A stretch of 64,000 nt of DNA from Isoetes taiwanensis (taxonomy: Eukaryota > Streptophyta > Lycopodiopsida > Isoetales > Isoetaceae): NCBI GenBank assembly GCA_021234155.1, contig JAJEKV010000137.1, forward strand, positions 1,618,103-1,682,102. The letters are read 5' to 3'. The stretch's first letter is position 1; every line of letters starts with the position of its first letter. Below the pieces are notes generated by a model. It saw only the letters and a list, made by a program, of their open reading frames with translations, searched no databases and was not told the DNA's origin. Positions 9,640-20,147 of this stretch are shown in pieces. A program made the translations under genes and the position numbers.

Positions 9640-10712
9640 AATCTTGCCCCCCTCCCCCCAATGGCAGACGTCCATGACTTGAGCCAACTCTTGCCGGCGG
9701 GACTCCTGTTACATTGGAGTAAGATCCTGGTCAACGTACAGGGTGGTCCCCTTCAATTGCTTACTCCATCGCAAAATTGCCTCATGCATTCGTGTATCTA
9801 CAATCGTGAAGGTGACAACGCATGGGCGATATGTGCGTTGGGCCCCAAGTGGCTTGCATGGACAATTTGGACTGTGGCCTAAAATGTCATGCGGCGCTTG
9901 GTGAGATCCTCTCCTGCTTCCTCTGAGAGTCCACGCACCATCACATTGTGACGCTGCCGGCCCTGCTCTTGCTATCCACTGAGTCGCGGGGCAACATTGG
10001 CTGTCCCAACAGGTGATGACTGTTGTCTGGGGATTGTGGGCTGTTCACAGCAAGGGGGGTGCGGTGTTTGGGATGGAGAAGATGTTGTCTGTCTCCCTGG
10101 TTGACACCTTACGGGCTGCTGAGCATGTGGGTTTGTCGTACCCCGTGCTGCAGACTCTGCTGACTGAGGTCGGGAGCTTAGCTCCTGTTGAGATTTCTGC
10201 TGCCTGGCCAACTCATGTGTGCATTGCCGCAATTATTCATGGACCTCAGCATGGAGGCCCTTGCCTTGCTGGGCAACAGTTGACCGGAGCTTCTGCATCT
10301 CCTGGTCTTATGTCTCGGCCCTACTCTGTAGGGTTCTCAGCTCTGTCTGGCTTGCTTCGAAGGTGGCCCGGATGCTCCGCATTGTGGTGGCAGCCCCCTT
10401 AGCTTCTGACTGAAGGCAGGAGATGTTCGCCGCTGTATCTAGCTCAGCACACTGCCAATCCTGTGCCATGGTCTCTATGGTGGTGAGGAGGGAGTCCACA
10501 CGAGTGAGCAGGTCAGCAAGACCCTGCTTCTCCTGTTGCCTCTCAAAGTGTGCCAAGCGAAGCCCATCTTCTAGCTGATGCGTGTGGGTCTCCATCTCTG
10601 CAATCTGTTGCCTATCTGCCAACTGTCTTTTGAGCACTTGGGACGCCGAAGACTGGATCTCGTTTGCCAGGCCTGCAATCTGGATCCTGTTGCTCTCAAT
10701 TCCTGCCTCCAT
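9640..10712 (-). pseudogene. LINE ORF1-like: coiled coil plus nucleic-acid-binding region
   Basis: The minus-strand frame at 10,308-10,712 (134 codons) is a heptad-rich helix (LKRQLADRQQIAEMETHTHQ, then LADLLTRVDSLLTTI), typical of the trimerising coiled coil of L1 ORF1. Downstream on the same strand, around 9,958, comes NVMVRGLSEEAGEDL. Around 9,670-9,812 comes ILRWSKQLKGTTLYVDQDL, then SRRQELAQV, which match the RRM and C-terminal domain pattern of L1 ORF1 proteins. ORF1 binds element RNA and acts as a chaperone. A TAA interrupts the C-terminal domain (DLTPM then stop), and other frameshifts are present. The endonuclease remnant follows. Confidence 0.6.
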
Positions 10713-11499
10713 TTATTTCAAGGCCTTCGTCTGCGCCTGCGCTCACTTGGAGTAAATAATAGAAAACCTAGAAACAATATCATGGAGAGGCATGCACAGA
10801 TCTGCAAATGCAAAGCTTTTGTTTGTACTTCCAAGAAGTGATAATAATTCCAATGTATACATATCAATTAAACAACAAAAGAATGAAAAATACAATAAAA
10901 AATATGACCTTTAGACATAGGAAGTAGCAAGGAAATAAGTCTGTAGTGGTTCAAATAATCTAAACAGCAAGTGATTTAAGTGTATCAAACCAACGACAAG
11001 GTATATTTCCAGCCACAAAGTAGAGGGTTCAAAATTAGCAGGGGGTTTGCAATTTATTGAGAAAAGGCCAGAAAAACATGTAATGATTTCAAAAGTGATT
11101 TGACGTTCCATCTTCGTCAGCAAGTCCAGAACTAGACGCTGTATTTGGATTGCAGAACCCGTCGTTAATCCGTTAACGAAAGTATCAAATAACTAATTAC
11201 AAGATTATTAGCCAACGGGTACAGATTACTTCAATACTATGATCTCTTATTCAGTTCCGAGACTAGCTTATGATTCCTTTGGTAGAAGTTACACCAATAA
11301 TTTTTAATGGTCAAGCTCCAGTTCACCAAAACTAGAGAATGATTCTAAGAATTACACCAATAACTCAATAACTCTGTGTTGGTCTACCTTACTAAAACGA
11401 AGAAAGATCCATCCAGAGAACAATTTATGGTAGTTCATCCCTCAACCAGGTCATTCGATGATAAGAACTGGCAGCTTATAGCAAGGCTGTAGGCAAAGG
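10713..11499. other. no recognised feature
   Basis: AT-rich sequence with short frames only. Nothing was recognised on either strand. Confidence 0.4.
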
Positions 11500-11969
11500 T
11501 ATATTAACAATTATATGTGCTTTTGCTAGGTGATTTTGATGGATGCACAGCACAAAAACAAGCAGCTATAGTTAGTCCAGATGGAAATTCAGAACGGATG
11601 GAGATGCTTGATGAATATGAGCATAGACACTCTGATGATAGAATTAGATGGCCTAATCCACAAGGACACCATGTTTTGACATTATATAGTAGCCTTGATA
11701 CGATAATATGTAATGGCATAGCAAAATTTCTCAACTTTAGAAAATGAACTTGTAGAAATGCAAGTGTAGTGGACTATATTTTAGCCAAACCAACATTTAT
11801 TAATCAAATAGTCAATCTTTATATTGGCAATGAAAGGATGGAGTCAGATCGTGTTGTTACCAATTTTGTTTCTATACGTGCTTTAGGCACATCAGTGCAT
11901 GCTCTTCCATCTATCCGAGCTCCAAAATTTAAGATGAGATATGAAAATTATTCCTCAAAATTGCCTTAA
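11500..11969 (+). pseudogene. L1-like LINE endonuclease fragment (second element)
   Basis: Plus-strand frames give LLLGDFDGCTAQKQ, EYEHRHSDDRIRWPNPQG, LYSSLDTIICNGIAKF, then, after one stop, CRNASVVDYILAKPTFINQI and NERMESDR. These are the C-terminal half of a LINE endonuclease. The usual G-D-F-N reads G-D-F-D. The copy is in the opposite orientation to the one at 8.5-9.3 kb and shares the CNG and SVVDY motifs with it, so both belong to related families. No reverse transcriptase follows. Confidence 0.75.
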
Positions 11970-12611
11970 ATCTTCTAAACCTTCCACTGAGTATTGTAGT
12001 TTTATCATAATTTTCCATTGACTAGCAGAAATGTTAATGTTCCCATTGTTGTGAACCTTATATTCTTTTATTAGAGATAGCGTTGTGCCAATTGTATTAT
12101 CAAACCAATCAACTGGCATTTTTCTTCCCTAGATTTTGACGTAGTTAACAACATTGATGAGGGCTCGAAAAGTGATCGAAAAGGCTAGCATCCTATAAGC
12201 AACTAACTGCATCAATAAATTCGCCAGTTACATTGAAAGAGCTAAATGCAAACGTCAATTAAGCCTTTTGGAATGTTGATTATTAACCTTTTTGAAATGT
12301 TGATTATTTGACTTTTGGAATGTTGATTATTTGACTGGAAAGAGCCTCAACAGTCAAGAAAGATAAAATTTCTTGTATACGTAAACGTAAGATAATAGCA
12401 ATTTTGCTGCCATATGGTGTGCTGCCATGGCAACAATTCTTTTAAAAAATGTTAAGCAACATTCTCTTTTGCGACAGCAATTTGTACCACGCCCCGTTCT
12501 TCCCTCTTACATGGCAATTCTGTTATTTTATCCTAGATTCTTCATATTCTACCCAACATTGTACCCAATTTAACCCCACAAAATTACTTTTACCTTTCAT
12601 TCACGCATAAG
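11970..12611. other. AT-rich interval with a triple repeat
   Basis: No gene is visible. Between 12,264 and 12,335 a unit of about 27 bp containing TTTTGGAATGTTGATTATT occurs three times in tandem (the middle copy reads TTTTTGAAATG). Confidence 0.55.
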
Positions 12612-12714
12612 AGAATTGCAATCCCTGTTGCATTCCTGGGGAGGAATCCCTGCCGACGCGCGAAGCACGGAGGCAGGGATGACTTCCCAGGAATGCAACA
12701 GGGATTGCAATTCT
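12612..12714. repeat. fold-back element, about 43-bp arms
   Basis: The left arm starts AGAATTGCAATCCCTGTTGC and the right arm is its near-perfect reverse complement, ending GGGATTGCAATTCT. Only a few mismatches occur, near the centre. The loop of about 17 bases is GC-rich. A transcript would form a long hairpin. It looks like a very small MITE or fold-back transposon, but no target duplication is clear. Confidence 0.75.
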
Positions 12715-13000
12715 ATTAACGTGGAAACCAGTTAGGACGCATTCTGTTTGCTGAATGCAAGGTAAACTGCCGGAACGACGAGTAAACGAAGTAGAATGTT
12801 AGGTCAACTATTGGAATGTTAAGTAAATAAAACGGAACGTCAGGTAAATGCACGAAGCTGAATCAACAAAATTTGCCTTCAACATTCCAGGAAAAGAAAG
12901 TATGCCATGTGTCATGGCGCGATTGGACGCACGGGCAAAATGCATCCTAACTAGTTTTTAGGTTGCAAGAATCATCTCTTGCTACAAATTTTGGGGTTTT

Positions 13001-13036
13001 GCTGCAAATTCTGGGGTGCACCCCAAAATTTGCAGC
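13001..13036. repeat. 36-bp near-perfect palindrome
   Basis: GCTGCAAATTCTGGGGTG is followed at once by its reverse complement with one mismatch. A partial direct copy (GCTACAAATTTTGGGG) precedes it. Confidence 0.75.
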
Positions 13037-13321
13037 AGGAGGTGACTCCAATATACAACCAACGATGTTCTACTCTAAATAAAATCTCTCGAGCCTATAC
13101 AAGCTCTGCATGTAATACATTTTATAAAAATCTGTGCAAGGAATATGCTCGTGGCTGGAAGTTTGGCTGACGCACGGAAGCTGAGTTGACAGCCCGGAAT
13201 CAAGAACGGGGCCACGTTGGTGCAACTCCAAGATCAGATAAACAATAATTCGGGGCTGCAAGCTTGGACAACACGCACATTGGTGAGACCTGAAAATGAG
13301 ATAGGCAATGATTATGAGAGG

Positions 13322-13509
13322 AATAACGCCCCGACCGAGGGTATTATGCAAAAACAAAATCAAGGGCCATTTTGTGTATGGGACAAAATGGCCCTCGATT
13401 TTGTTTTTTTGCATAATACCCTCGGTCAGGGCGTTATTGAGACATTTTGGCCATACACAAAATGGCCCGAATTTTTTTTTGCATAATACCCGAGGGATCA
13501 GGGCGTTAT
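13322..13509. repeat. inverted repeat with about 55-bp arms plus a third partial arm
   Basis: The left arm (from 13,322, AATAACGCCCCGACCGAGGG) and the right arm (to 13,438) are almost perfectly complementary. They contain TATTATGCAAAAA and GGGCCATTTTGT and are separated by only a few bases. A third, partial arm in the orientation of the right arm follows at 13,443-13,509 and ends in GGGCGTTAT. It is probably a MITE with a partial duplication. Confidence 0.8.
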
Positions 13510-13511
13510 CT

Positions 13512-13717
13512 GCCTTAACAACGTGATCCGGGCCTTTATCTCAGATCCGGCGAAGGATGCAGGCTCTATAGCAGCTGCGATGGCATAACATCCTAGGTTC
13601 TTATGCATTCAGATGCATAACGTTTGGGCCACAGTGTGTTATAGCTGATAACAGAATTTGATCCAGCAGCTGAGATCTGATCTCAGCCTATAAACGCGAG
13701 GATCACGTTGTTAAGGG
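13512..13717. repeat. MITE-like element with about 40-bp terminal inverted repeats
   Basis: The left end GCCTTAACAACGTGATCC and the right end GGATCACGTTGTTAAGGGC are inverted copies. The similarity continues inward (CCTTTATCTCAGATC against GATCTGATCTCAG...TATAAA). The interior of about 130 bp is non-coding. The flanks show no certain target duplication. Confidence 0.7.
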
Positions 13718-14834
13718 CTAGAAGCTTGCTAACACGTGGAAGCATAAAGGCCGAGCTGACAGGCTGAAATCAGGAACACGTGCACACTCGGGATAGGCAA
13801 GATTATCTTACAAAAACAGTAAAATCCAATGATTAGATTGCAAAAACGTGATCAGGCAGCGAAAATCTCACACAGGAGTTTGCGCTAATTCCTGGACTGA
13901 AGATGTGCAACCTGGCGAGAAAACATCATCTCTCACAGCAGAATCTTGCCCATCTCAACTTTATGTAACTATGACGAGAGTTTTCCATCTTCAAAGGATG
14001 AATACTTAAGAGGTTTTACTTGCTCTTCAAGCAAGGTTCCACTTAACATAATGAACACATGGTTCAAATTATGCTAAATTTCCCTTAAAATTATAAGCCA
14101 TTAAAACTATACGTCCTTTATGGAGGGGCGCCGCCACTGGCCACCTTCCCTGATCCCCTGCTTCCTCTCTCATCCCTCCCCTTCCCCTGTTACGGATGCC
14201 TAGTTTCCTTGGAAGATCTGCAAGATTTTCCCGAAAAAGCTCTGATCCGGCGATTTTTGTTGGATCATCTGCTTCCTGTATTTTGATCATGCTGTTTTGA
14301 ACTAGAACAGCTTGCCAGAGCTTAAAATCCTAAGCAAGATATGGCTATGGCAGAATAACGGCGAGGATGTCTTGAGCAAGATATGGCTATGGCAAATGGC
14401 TATGACAGAAGTATTATAAGATCTTCGTCAGGTATTATAAGATCTTCGTCAGGGTTTGTATTTCTTGATCGGTTTGGTGGTTTTTAAGCAGATTTCGAAT
14501 GGATTGAGGGCTCCTAAGATGCCGCTGGCTCTGTCTTTGAGTTCTTAAGGCAAAATAGAGTGTCTGAACTTTGATTTAGAAGCAAAAAAATTCTGTGTTG
14601 CGATTTGCACAATCATTTAATGGAAGATGGTTTAAGCTTTGACGTATTATTGCATTTTTTGCTAATAGAATCGAAGTTTTAGCATGAGAGAGTATAAACA
14701 TTAGCAGTTTTCAAGTTTTACAAAGCAGCTCTTGAAGATTTGGTTGAAAACTTTGTTGCATTGTCGGACTTGCTGCAGAGAAAATAGGGCAAGATGCAGG
14801 GGGTAGAAATTTGAACCATGTGTTCATTACGTCC
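13718..14834. other. no recognised gene
   Basis: Non-coding sequence. A segment at 13,718-13,780 is a diverged copy of 13,156-13,212 (GGAAGC...GAGCTGACAG...GAATCA). A short doublet occurs at 14,410-14,452 (GTATTATAAGATCTTCGTCA twice). Confidence 0.4.
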
Positions 14835-14991
14835 GGGAAAGTGCAACTCTCAGAATATTCCCTCAAGAATATTCCCAAGGCAGTGCCACCAGACTCGGCA
14901 GCGCTGCGACTTCGCCGCTTGGGCGCCGCCTCATCTGGCGGCGCCGCCTCGGGAAATTCCCTCGAGGAATTTCCTCGAGATGCACTTTCCC
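14835..14991. repeat. 157-bp fold-back element near the 3' end of LpxB
   Basis: The ends GGGAAAGTGCA and TGCACTTTCCC are exact inverted repeats. The imperfect inversion extends about 50 bp inward (GAATATTCCCTCAAGAATATTC against GAAATTCCCTCGAGGAATTTCC). The centre is GC-rich (GGCGCCGCC). It lies about 180 bp beyond the LpxB stop codon and could fall within the transcript's 3' region. Confidence 0.7.
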
Positions 14992-15168
14992 TAGTACATA
15001 ACGACTGCATTCTACATGTCCCATGGCATAGAGAATATCAGACCATGTAGAGACATGGCAAGTTGAACGGTACAAGTTCCAATGCACAATCTGCAATAAT
15101 CCACTTAAAACAAATAACCACCTATAAGGAACTCAGAATCTTAACAACGTTCATAAAATCTTCCGGTC

Positions 15169-17856
15169 TCAACAAGAAAGCATCTTTAGAATTGTATAAG
15201 CAGCTGCATAGCTAGGCCTCTTTGAATTCACATGAGGGGTTAATCTCTGAAGGATATTTTCAGCAGCAAATGTTTGTTTTTTCTGGTGTTCCTTATCATA
15301 CAGAATGTTCCTGAAAAACAAAAATTTACATGTCATATACTCGTCTATAGCTTAGTGATATAGGTAAATTGTAGCTGGCAGCAACAAACACAAACCTTAA
15401 TAGTGAAACGAGTATCTCTGGGGTGCATGAAGAGAAAAGTGCTTCAGGAATAACATGGGTATCCAATAAAATGTTTGGTAAACTGATGTAATGCATCGTT
15501 GTCCGGTGCTTGATAATTTGTTCTGTCACCCAGTTGGCACGATATGCAACGACACTTGGTAACCTTGCCATCTGAAGTTGTAACACTGCTGTTCCTGATG
15601 TGCTTAACCCAATCCTGCTCGCCTGCAAACAGAAAGAATACTTATATCATAAATGTTGCCAAAGTTCCAATTAAACAGGACCACTAAGAAAAGAATTTAT
15701 TGGGAGAACCTTACTGCAAATGCATCATACTTGTGTTCTACCGATGCACCAGGTAGTGTTATGACTTTTATCGCCCATCCTTTCACAGTATTTCTGATGA
15801 ACCTAATTTGATCATCATTTTCAACAGTAGGAATGACCGCAATAAGATCAGAGCAGTCCTTCGATAACATCTTCAAAGCAACTTCATAAATTGGTAACAT
15901 CCTTTTTAGCTCTTGCATGCGACTTCCAGGAAGAACACTGATGATTGTCGCAGCTGCAAAGAAATTCCATAAACAGCTCAGCAGTGAAGAAAATTTAGAA
16001 TATATATTGCTTACAGTCCTGTAAATCATCGTATACAAGCATAGCTTGGTGTATTCACAAGTTCATTAACCCAACCAAGTACTAAGCTTTGAAACTTTGG
16101 TCAACGCAGTATAGTATGGTTGGAAAGCCCCCTTCCACAAAACTACGAAGGAAGAAACAGATAAAAGAGCAAATTGAAACTGCTTTCTTTCACATTAGTG
16201 CCAGATATTGAGCAGCACTAGGTATGGAATGCAAACACCCTATTGCAGCAACACATACCTGATGACAAACTGTGATTCTCCAAGAAGCGTTTCCCGTCTC
16301 CCTTGATCTGCCATTTATGTTGCTCGGCACAATTCTGCCTGTCATGGAACATCCATGAATCACAAGAACAAAAAAAATTAACCCTGGTATTTTGAAGGCT
16401 TACATAATCTCAAAATTACAGCCAGTATGACTCTACCATACGTGATGTTTAAACAATTGCTATACACTAGCTAGAAATGTTGACAATTGTCAACAATAAA
16501 ACAATGAAAATACATACAGAGGAATCATTATGATAGCTGAAGTAATCTTCCAAAACAGGGTGACCAACAAAAGTAGCAGGCAACCCATGGCAACGCCAAG
16601 CTGCTTCTTCAAATGGAAGTAGGCAAAGTACATGATCTACGACTTGCGACAAATTCTTCATTCTTTTTTCGCCCCCTTTCCATGCCCAAAAAGATGGTGA
16701 AACGTAGTGAACACAGAAAGGTTTTTTATGTTCAGTTTGAGCAAAATGATCTGCACATAAACAGTTTTTTCAGTTTTCCATATATGCTGCATACTGAAAA
16801 TTGATTAATGTGATTAAAAACCCAATAAAATGGCCATTTAAAAAAACTTACAACAATGGACACCAATGCTTTTACAGGATATAAATTTAAATTAGCAAAT
16901 TTTGGTGGCATTCATGTACCATATGGAGCTTTTAGGAATTGGCATGGTACCAATTGTTGTACCACAAGTTGGTAATGTCTCCTTTTCCATTTTGAATGTT
17001 AGATAGGGTTTGTGGCCATAAACTATCTAGAGCAAACTCCAATCTAAAGCATCACATCTTCATCGGCCATTTCAGCTGACGTTTTCACACAATCTGATAT
17101 ACACTTATCATTTGAGAGCACTTCTTACAGCTGCGAAATATAACAACATGATCAACTATGATTACGAGAAGGCGGGAGACAGGCGGAGTACCTTTTAGCC
17201 TTTGTAGGAACCGAAAGTTAAACCCTTTGGCATCAATTGTTATGACAACGTGCGGCCTGAAAAATGCCGCCGCCATAACAGTGTCCTTTAGCCTGGCCTT
17301 GGTATAATGCAAACCAGGTATGGAAATTAGTATGAAATGAGAAAACAAGCTATGACCTGCAAAATAATACTTGTTACTCACAAGAAACATCGGAACGTAT
17401 GGAATTAGTTCGGTAATGCCCATCACGGCAATATCATCCATCTTAAACAACGAAACCAGGCCTTCTTTCTCCATACAGATCCTGAAAGACGTGAAGCAAC
17501 AACATTCTGAATCTAGCAATAGAAGACTGTAAATTAAAAATCGTATACCCGCCCACTCCATTGAATTCCAGCCGCCAAGGGCAAATTTTCTTCATGGCTG
17601 CCATGAGACGCCCACCGATGGCATCGCCGGAGGCCTCCCCTGCCACTAAAAAAACACGAAGACCTTCGCTCTCATAAATTTTGGGAATCTGGGAGTGAAA
17701 TGCCAGACCATTGCTGTGTCTAGGACGAGCAGAGAGTGCAAGGATCCTGGGAAACGGAGCTCGATTAGCTACCAGCATCCGGTGGCCGTGGCGATTTATC
17801 GGCTCTATGGGTTTGGGGGGGCAAGGAAATAAAACTCTTGTGGAATGAGAAACCAT
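15169..17856 (-). CDS. LPXB: lipid-A-disaccharide synthase (LpxB), eight exons
   Basis: Eight exons join in frame with GT-AG introns: 17,549-17,856; 17,382-17,481; 17,192-17,297; 16,518-16,750; 16,259-16,334; 15,715-15,953; 15,396-15,622; 15,169-15,310. They total 1,431 nt, or 476 residues. LpxB joins lipid X to UDP-2,3-diacylglucosamine. In plants it is a mitochondrial enzyme of a lipid-A-like pathway. Visible signatures are VFLVAGEASGD (69-78), DDIAVMGITELIPY, PHVVITIDAKGFNF, HYVSPSFWAWKGGE, LPATFVGHPVLED, SVLPGSRMQE (281-289), TSGTAVLQLQMARLP (from 362) and ISLPNILLD. The first 60 residues are rich in Arg, Pro and Ser with few acids, fitting a mitochondrial presequence, and support the ATG at 17,856. 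The length suits the plant family. One oddity is Gln369, where the family normally has Glu (SGT...E). No clear promoter elements were seen. Confidence 0.9.
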
Positions 17857-19018
17857 ATATTTACAAGAATTTAGCGCTGGCTCCCCTTGTGCATTCCTGG
17901 GAGTTTCAGTAATTGTACTTTGTCAAGTGCAGAAATGAGCTCTGTTGCACTACAAAATAACAAAAAGAGACAAAGTTATAGATATGGGTGACACCTTGCT
18001 AAATTCGAGAGGGGATCAATAGAGAAAAGAGAGGAAGAGGAGATGGTTGAGGATTTGGCATATTATTGGAATATATATGACAGTGAATAAAGTTGAAATA
18101 AAAACATCGTATTGTTATACGATATGGTTAGTGAAGGTTTTAGGTTGTATTCATATGCAATGAGTGTAGGTTGCTGATGGTTACTGAAGCTTTTAGGTTG
18201 TATTCATATGCTATGAGCATAGGTTGCTGATGGTATTGCCTTCGATTATGTCGTAAGACAAAGCCCATGGTATCTAAAGCTCTTGCCATGTTGGTTGAAC
18301 TAAGCCAAGGTAGTATGAAGCTTGCCCCTATGGGTAGTATCTCGCATGCCCCTATTCCCATAACTTCTTTAGGTGTCATTACATGACTTTGCATATATTC
18401 ATGTTCTTAAAGATGTTTGATTTAATGCTGGTGCTCGCTCTGCACCAACCCCACCTTGTCACTAGCGCTTGCCATGAAAGTTGAACCAAGACAAAATACC
18501 TTTTCTTGAGATGTCAATGTCACAATGTTAACAAATACATTTTGTATGGGCATGTTGCAAATTTGTGCATAATTTCTATGGATGGAACTGCGTACAGCTG
18601 CATATCTGCATACCATGGCTAAGTATTGAGCATTTATTAAACAATAGAATCTTCCATCTCAAGGAAAAAGAAAGCATTGGTATTCAAAATATGAAAAGCT
18701 GATTTCAGAAGAAAGTAGTAACATTATTCACGTGAGAAAAAATCTCCTAGTGCTTCTAGATGATAATATGCGCTTGCTTTGACCAACTGCAAACTGAATG
18801 GGGGTAGCCAATTCGGCGAAGCCTGTTTTGTCAACCAATCTGTCGACGAAGTTCCCAAACTTTTGCATGGATAAGACGGAATGAGATGGCAGTGTGAGAA
18901 AGGACACTAACAAATGGACTGCTTATTGAGATGGCCGAGTTATCATTTATGTTGAGCTCCAAATGGGGATTTGGTATCAGACCATAGATAGCACCATGGA
19001 ATTGTAAAGAGCAAATCA
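17857..19018. other. LpxB upstream region; no recognised gene
   Basis: A 53-bp unit (GGTTAGTGAAGGTTTTAGG, then TTGTATTCATATGC) is duplicated in tandem at 18,126-18,178 and 18,179-18,231. Minus-strand frames at 18,140-18,640 and 18,728-18,960 show no recognisable domain. Part of the latter may be a decayed continuation of the kinase pseudogene. Confidence 0.4.
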
Positions 19019-19486
19019 TGAATACCAGAAAATTTTGAGGCTTGATATTTCGATGACAAATGACCAATTAAATTCATAAGGTGCCATACCTGATAAATGT
19101 AAAGCTTAACATGTATAAGAGGCATTCGTTGGCTCATTCTGTTGTGATGCTTGTCTATGCGGTTGTCTTCTCTTAGGCACAAATTCCAGAACCAAATTTA
19201 GGTAAAGTTTGTCTTTATCAATGGTAGAAAAGCAGCAGTGCTTCAATGCAACAATATTTGGATGGATAATGAAGCACATTGTTTGTAATTCACGGTTCTT
19301 GATCTCTTATCTTGTAGAACCTTTTTAATAGCTACGGTTTGCCTGCAATTTTCCAATGCATATTAACAGCCAATAAAAATGCAATGGAGCAATATTTGGA
19401 AAACAACTCCGAAGCATCTAGTATCCACAACATTCTCTGCAACATGATAGATAGGCTTTTCATTCATCTCAGCAGTTTTTTCTACA
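19019..19486 (-). pseudogene. GSK3/Shaggy-type kinase pseudogene, N-lobe to catalytic loop
   Basis: Minus-strand frames in order give KPIYHVAENVVDTRCFGVVF (glycine loop), [15 protein letters not shown] (catalytic-lysine strand), [53 protein letters not shown] and ICHRNIKPQNFLV (catalytic loop). This is the plant Shaggy/GSK3 order, a Ser/Thr kinase that acts in brassinosteroid and stress signalling. Here the glycine loop lost G (RCFG for G-S-F-G), the HRD aspartate reads Asn (HRN), several frameshifts occur, and the DFG motif is missing. The whole stretch is contiguous with no intron, although plant GSK3 genes usually have several, so a retro-copied pseudogene is likely. Confidence 0.8.
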
Positions 19487-19817
19487 ATGGTATAAGGTGG
19501 GTAGCTGCACATTGCAGGCTACCCAAAAAATGAAAAACATAGGGAATATCCAGTTATAACACCTGGACCCCAAATAAAATTGTGTGCTACAGATGTTGGC
19601 TAGTGTACCTACCGAGAGCTTATCGCCGGGATTAAAAAACCCTGCCCTTTCGGGTTTTCGAGGAAAAACCCTAGCGATAAAATCTCGGCAAGGGGCTTGG
19701 ACAACGCAGGGCTGCTAAACGTTCCCACAAAAAAACCCACGCTCCACAGAGAGTACCGAAGTCGCAAATCACCCCTGGACCTGCACATCACCAACAGAAA
19801 AACCAATAGCGAAAAAA
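19487..19817. other. no recognised feature
   Basis: Non-coding. AAACCCTAGCGATAAAATC-type sequence occurs near 19,665 but forms no array. Confidence 0.35.
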
Positions 19818-19913
19818 CCTCGAAAAGCGAGGGGCTGGTCACGCGTACCACGCGACAAAAAACAACATTTACACCTCGAAAAAGCGAGGGGCTGGTCACG
19901 CGTGCCACGCGAC
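19818..19913 (+). repeat. direct repeat pair of 39-40 bp
   Basis: CCTCGAAAAGCGAGGGGCTG, then GTCACGCGTACCACGCGAC, occurs at 19,818-19,856 and again at 19,874-19,913 with one substitution and one added A. Each unit holds two small hairpins (CCTCG...CGAGG and CGCGT...ACGCG). Seventeen bases separate the two. It could be a protein-binding or structured element, but the function is unknown. Confidence 0.7.
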
Positions 19914-20065
19914 AATTATAACAAATATGAACATATAAATAACAATTTTAAGGGGGGAAGGGTGGGAGCCATGGATACTGCTGAGAGATGAGAAAGCGCC
20001 GATGAAACGTCGATGAAGAACTCTGCAATAAATAGCGATCCCCCAACCTGATGAACGGCCTAAAA

Positions 20066-20147
20066 ATGCATGCAATGCATGCATGCGACGCATGCAATGC
20101 ATGCATGCTCGTCTTGTGCAAGAATGTCGATTCGCTACGCGAATCGA
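20066..20147. repeat. ATGC repeats followed by a perfect 9-bp hairpin
   Basis: Two nearly identical 20-mers of ATGCATGCAATGCATGC type flank GAC at 20,066-20,108. Then TCGATTCGC-TAC-GCGAATCGA (20,127-20,147) forms a perfect 9-bp stem with a 3-base loop, extended outward by AATG and CATT. No gene is attached. Confidence 0.65.

Noticed and set aside
14811-15096. ORFs on both strands over 14.8-15.1 kb
   Set aside because: They are created by the GC-rich fold-back element, whose two arms give mirror-like frames.
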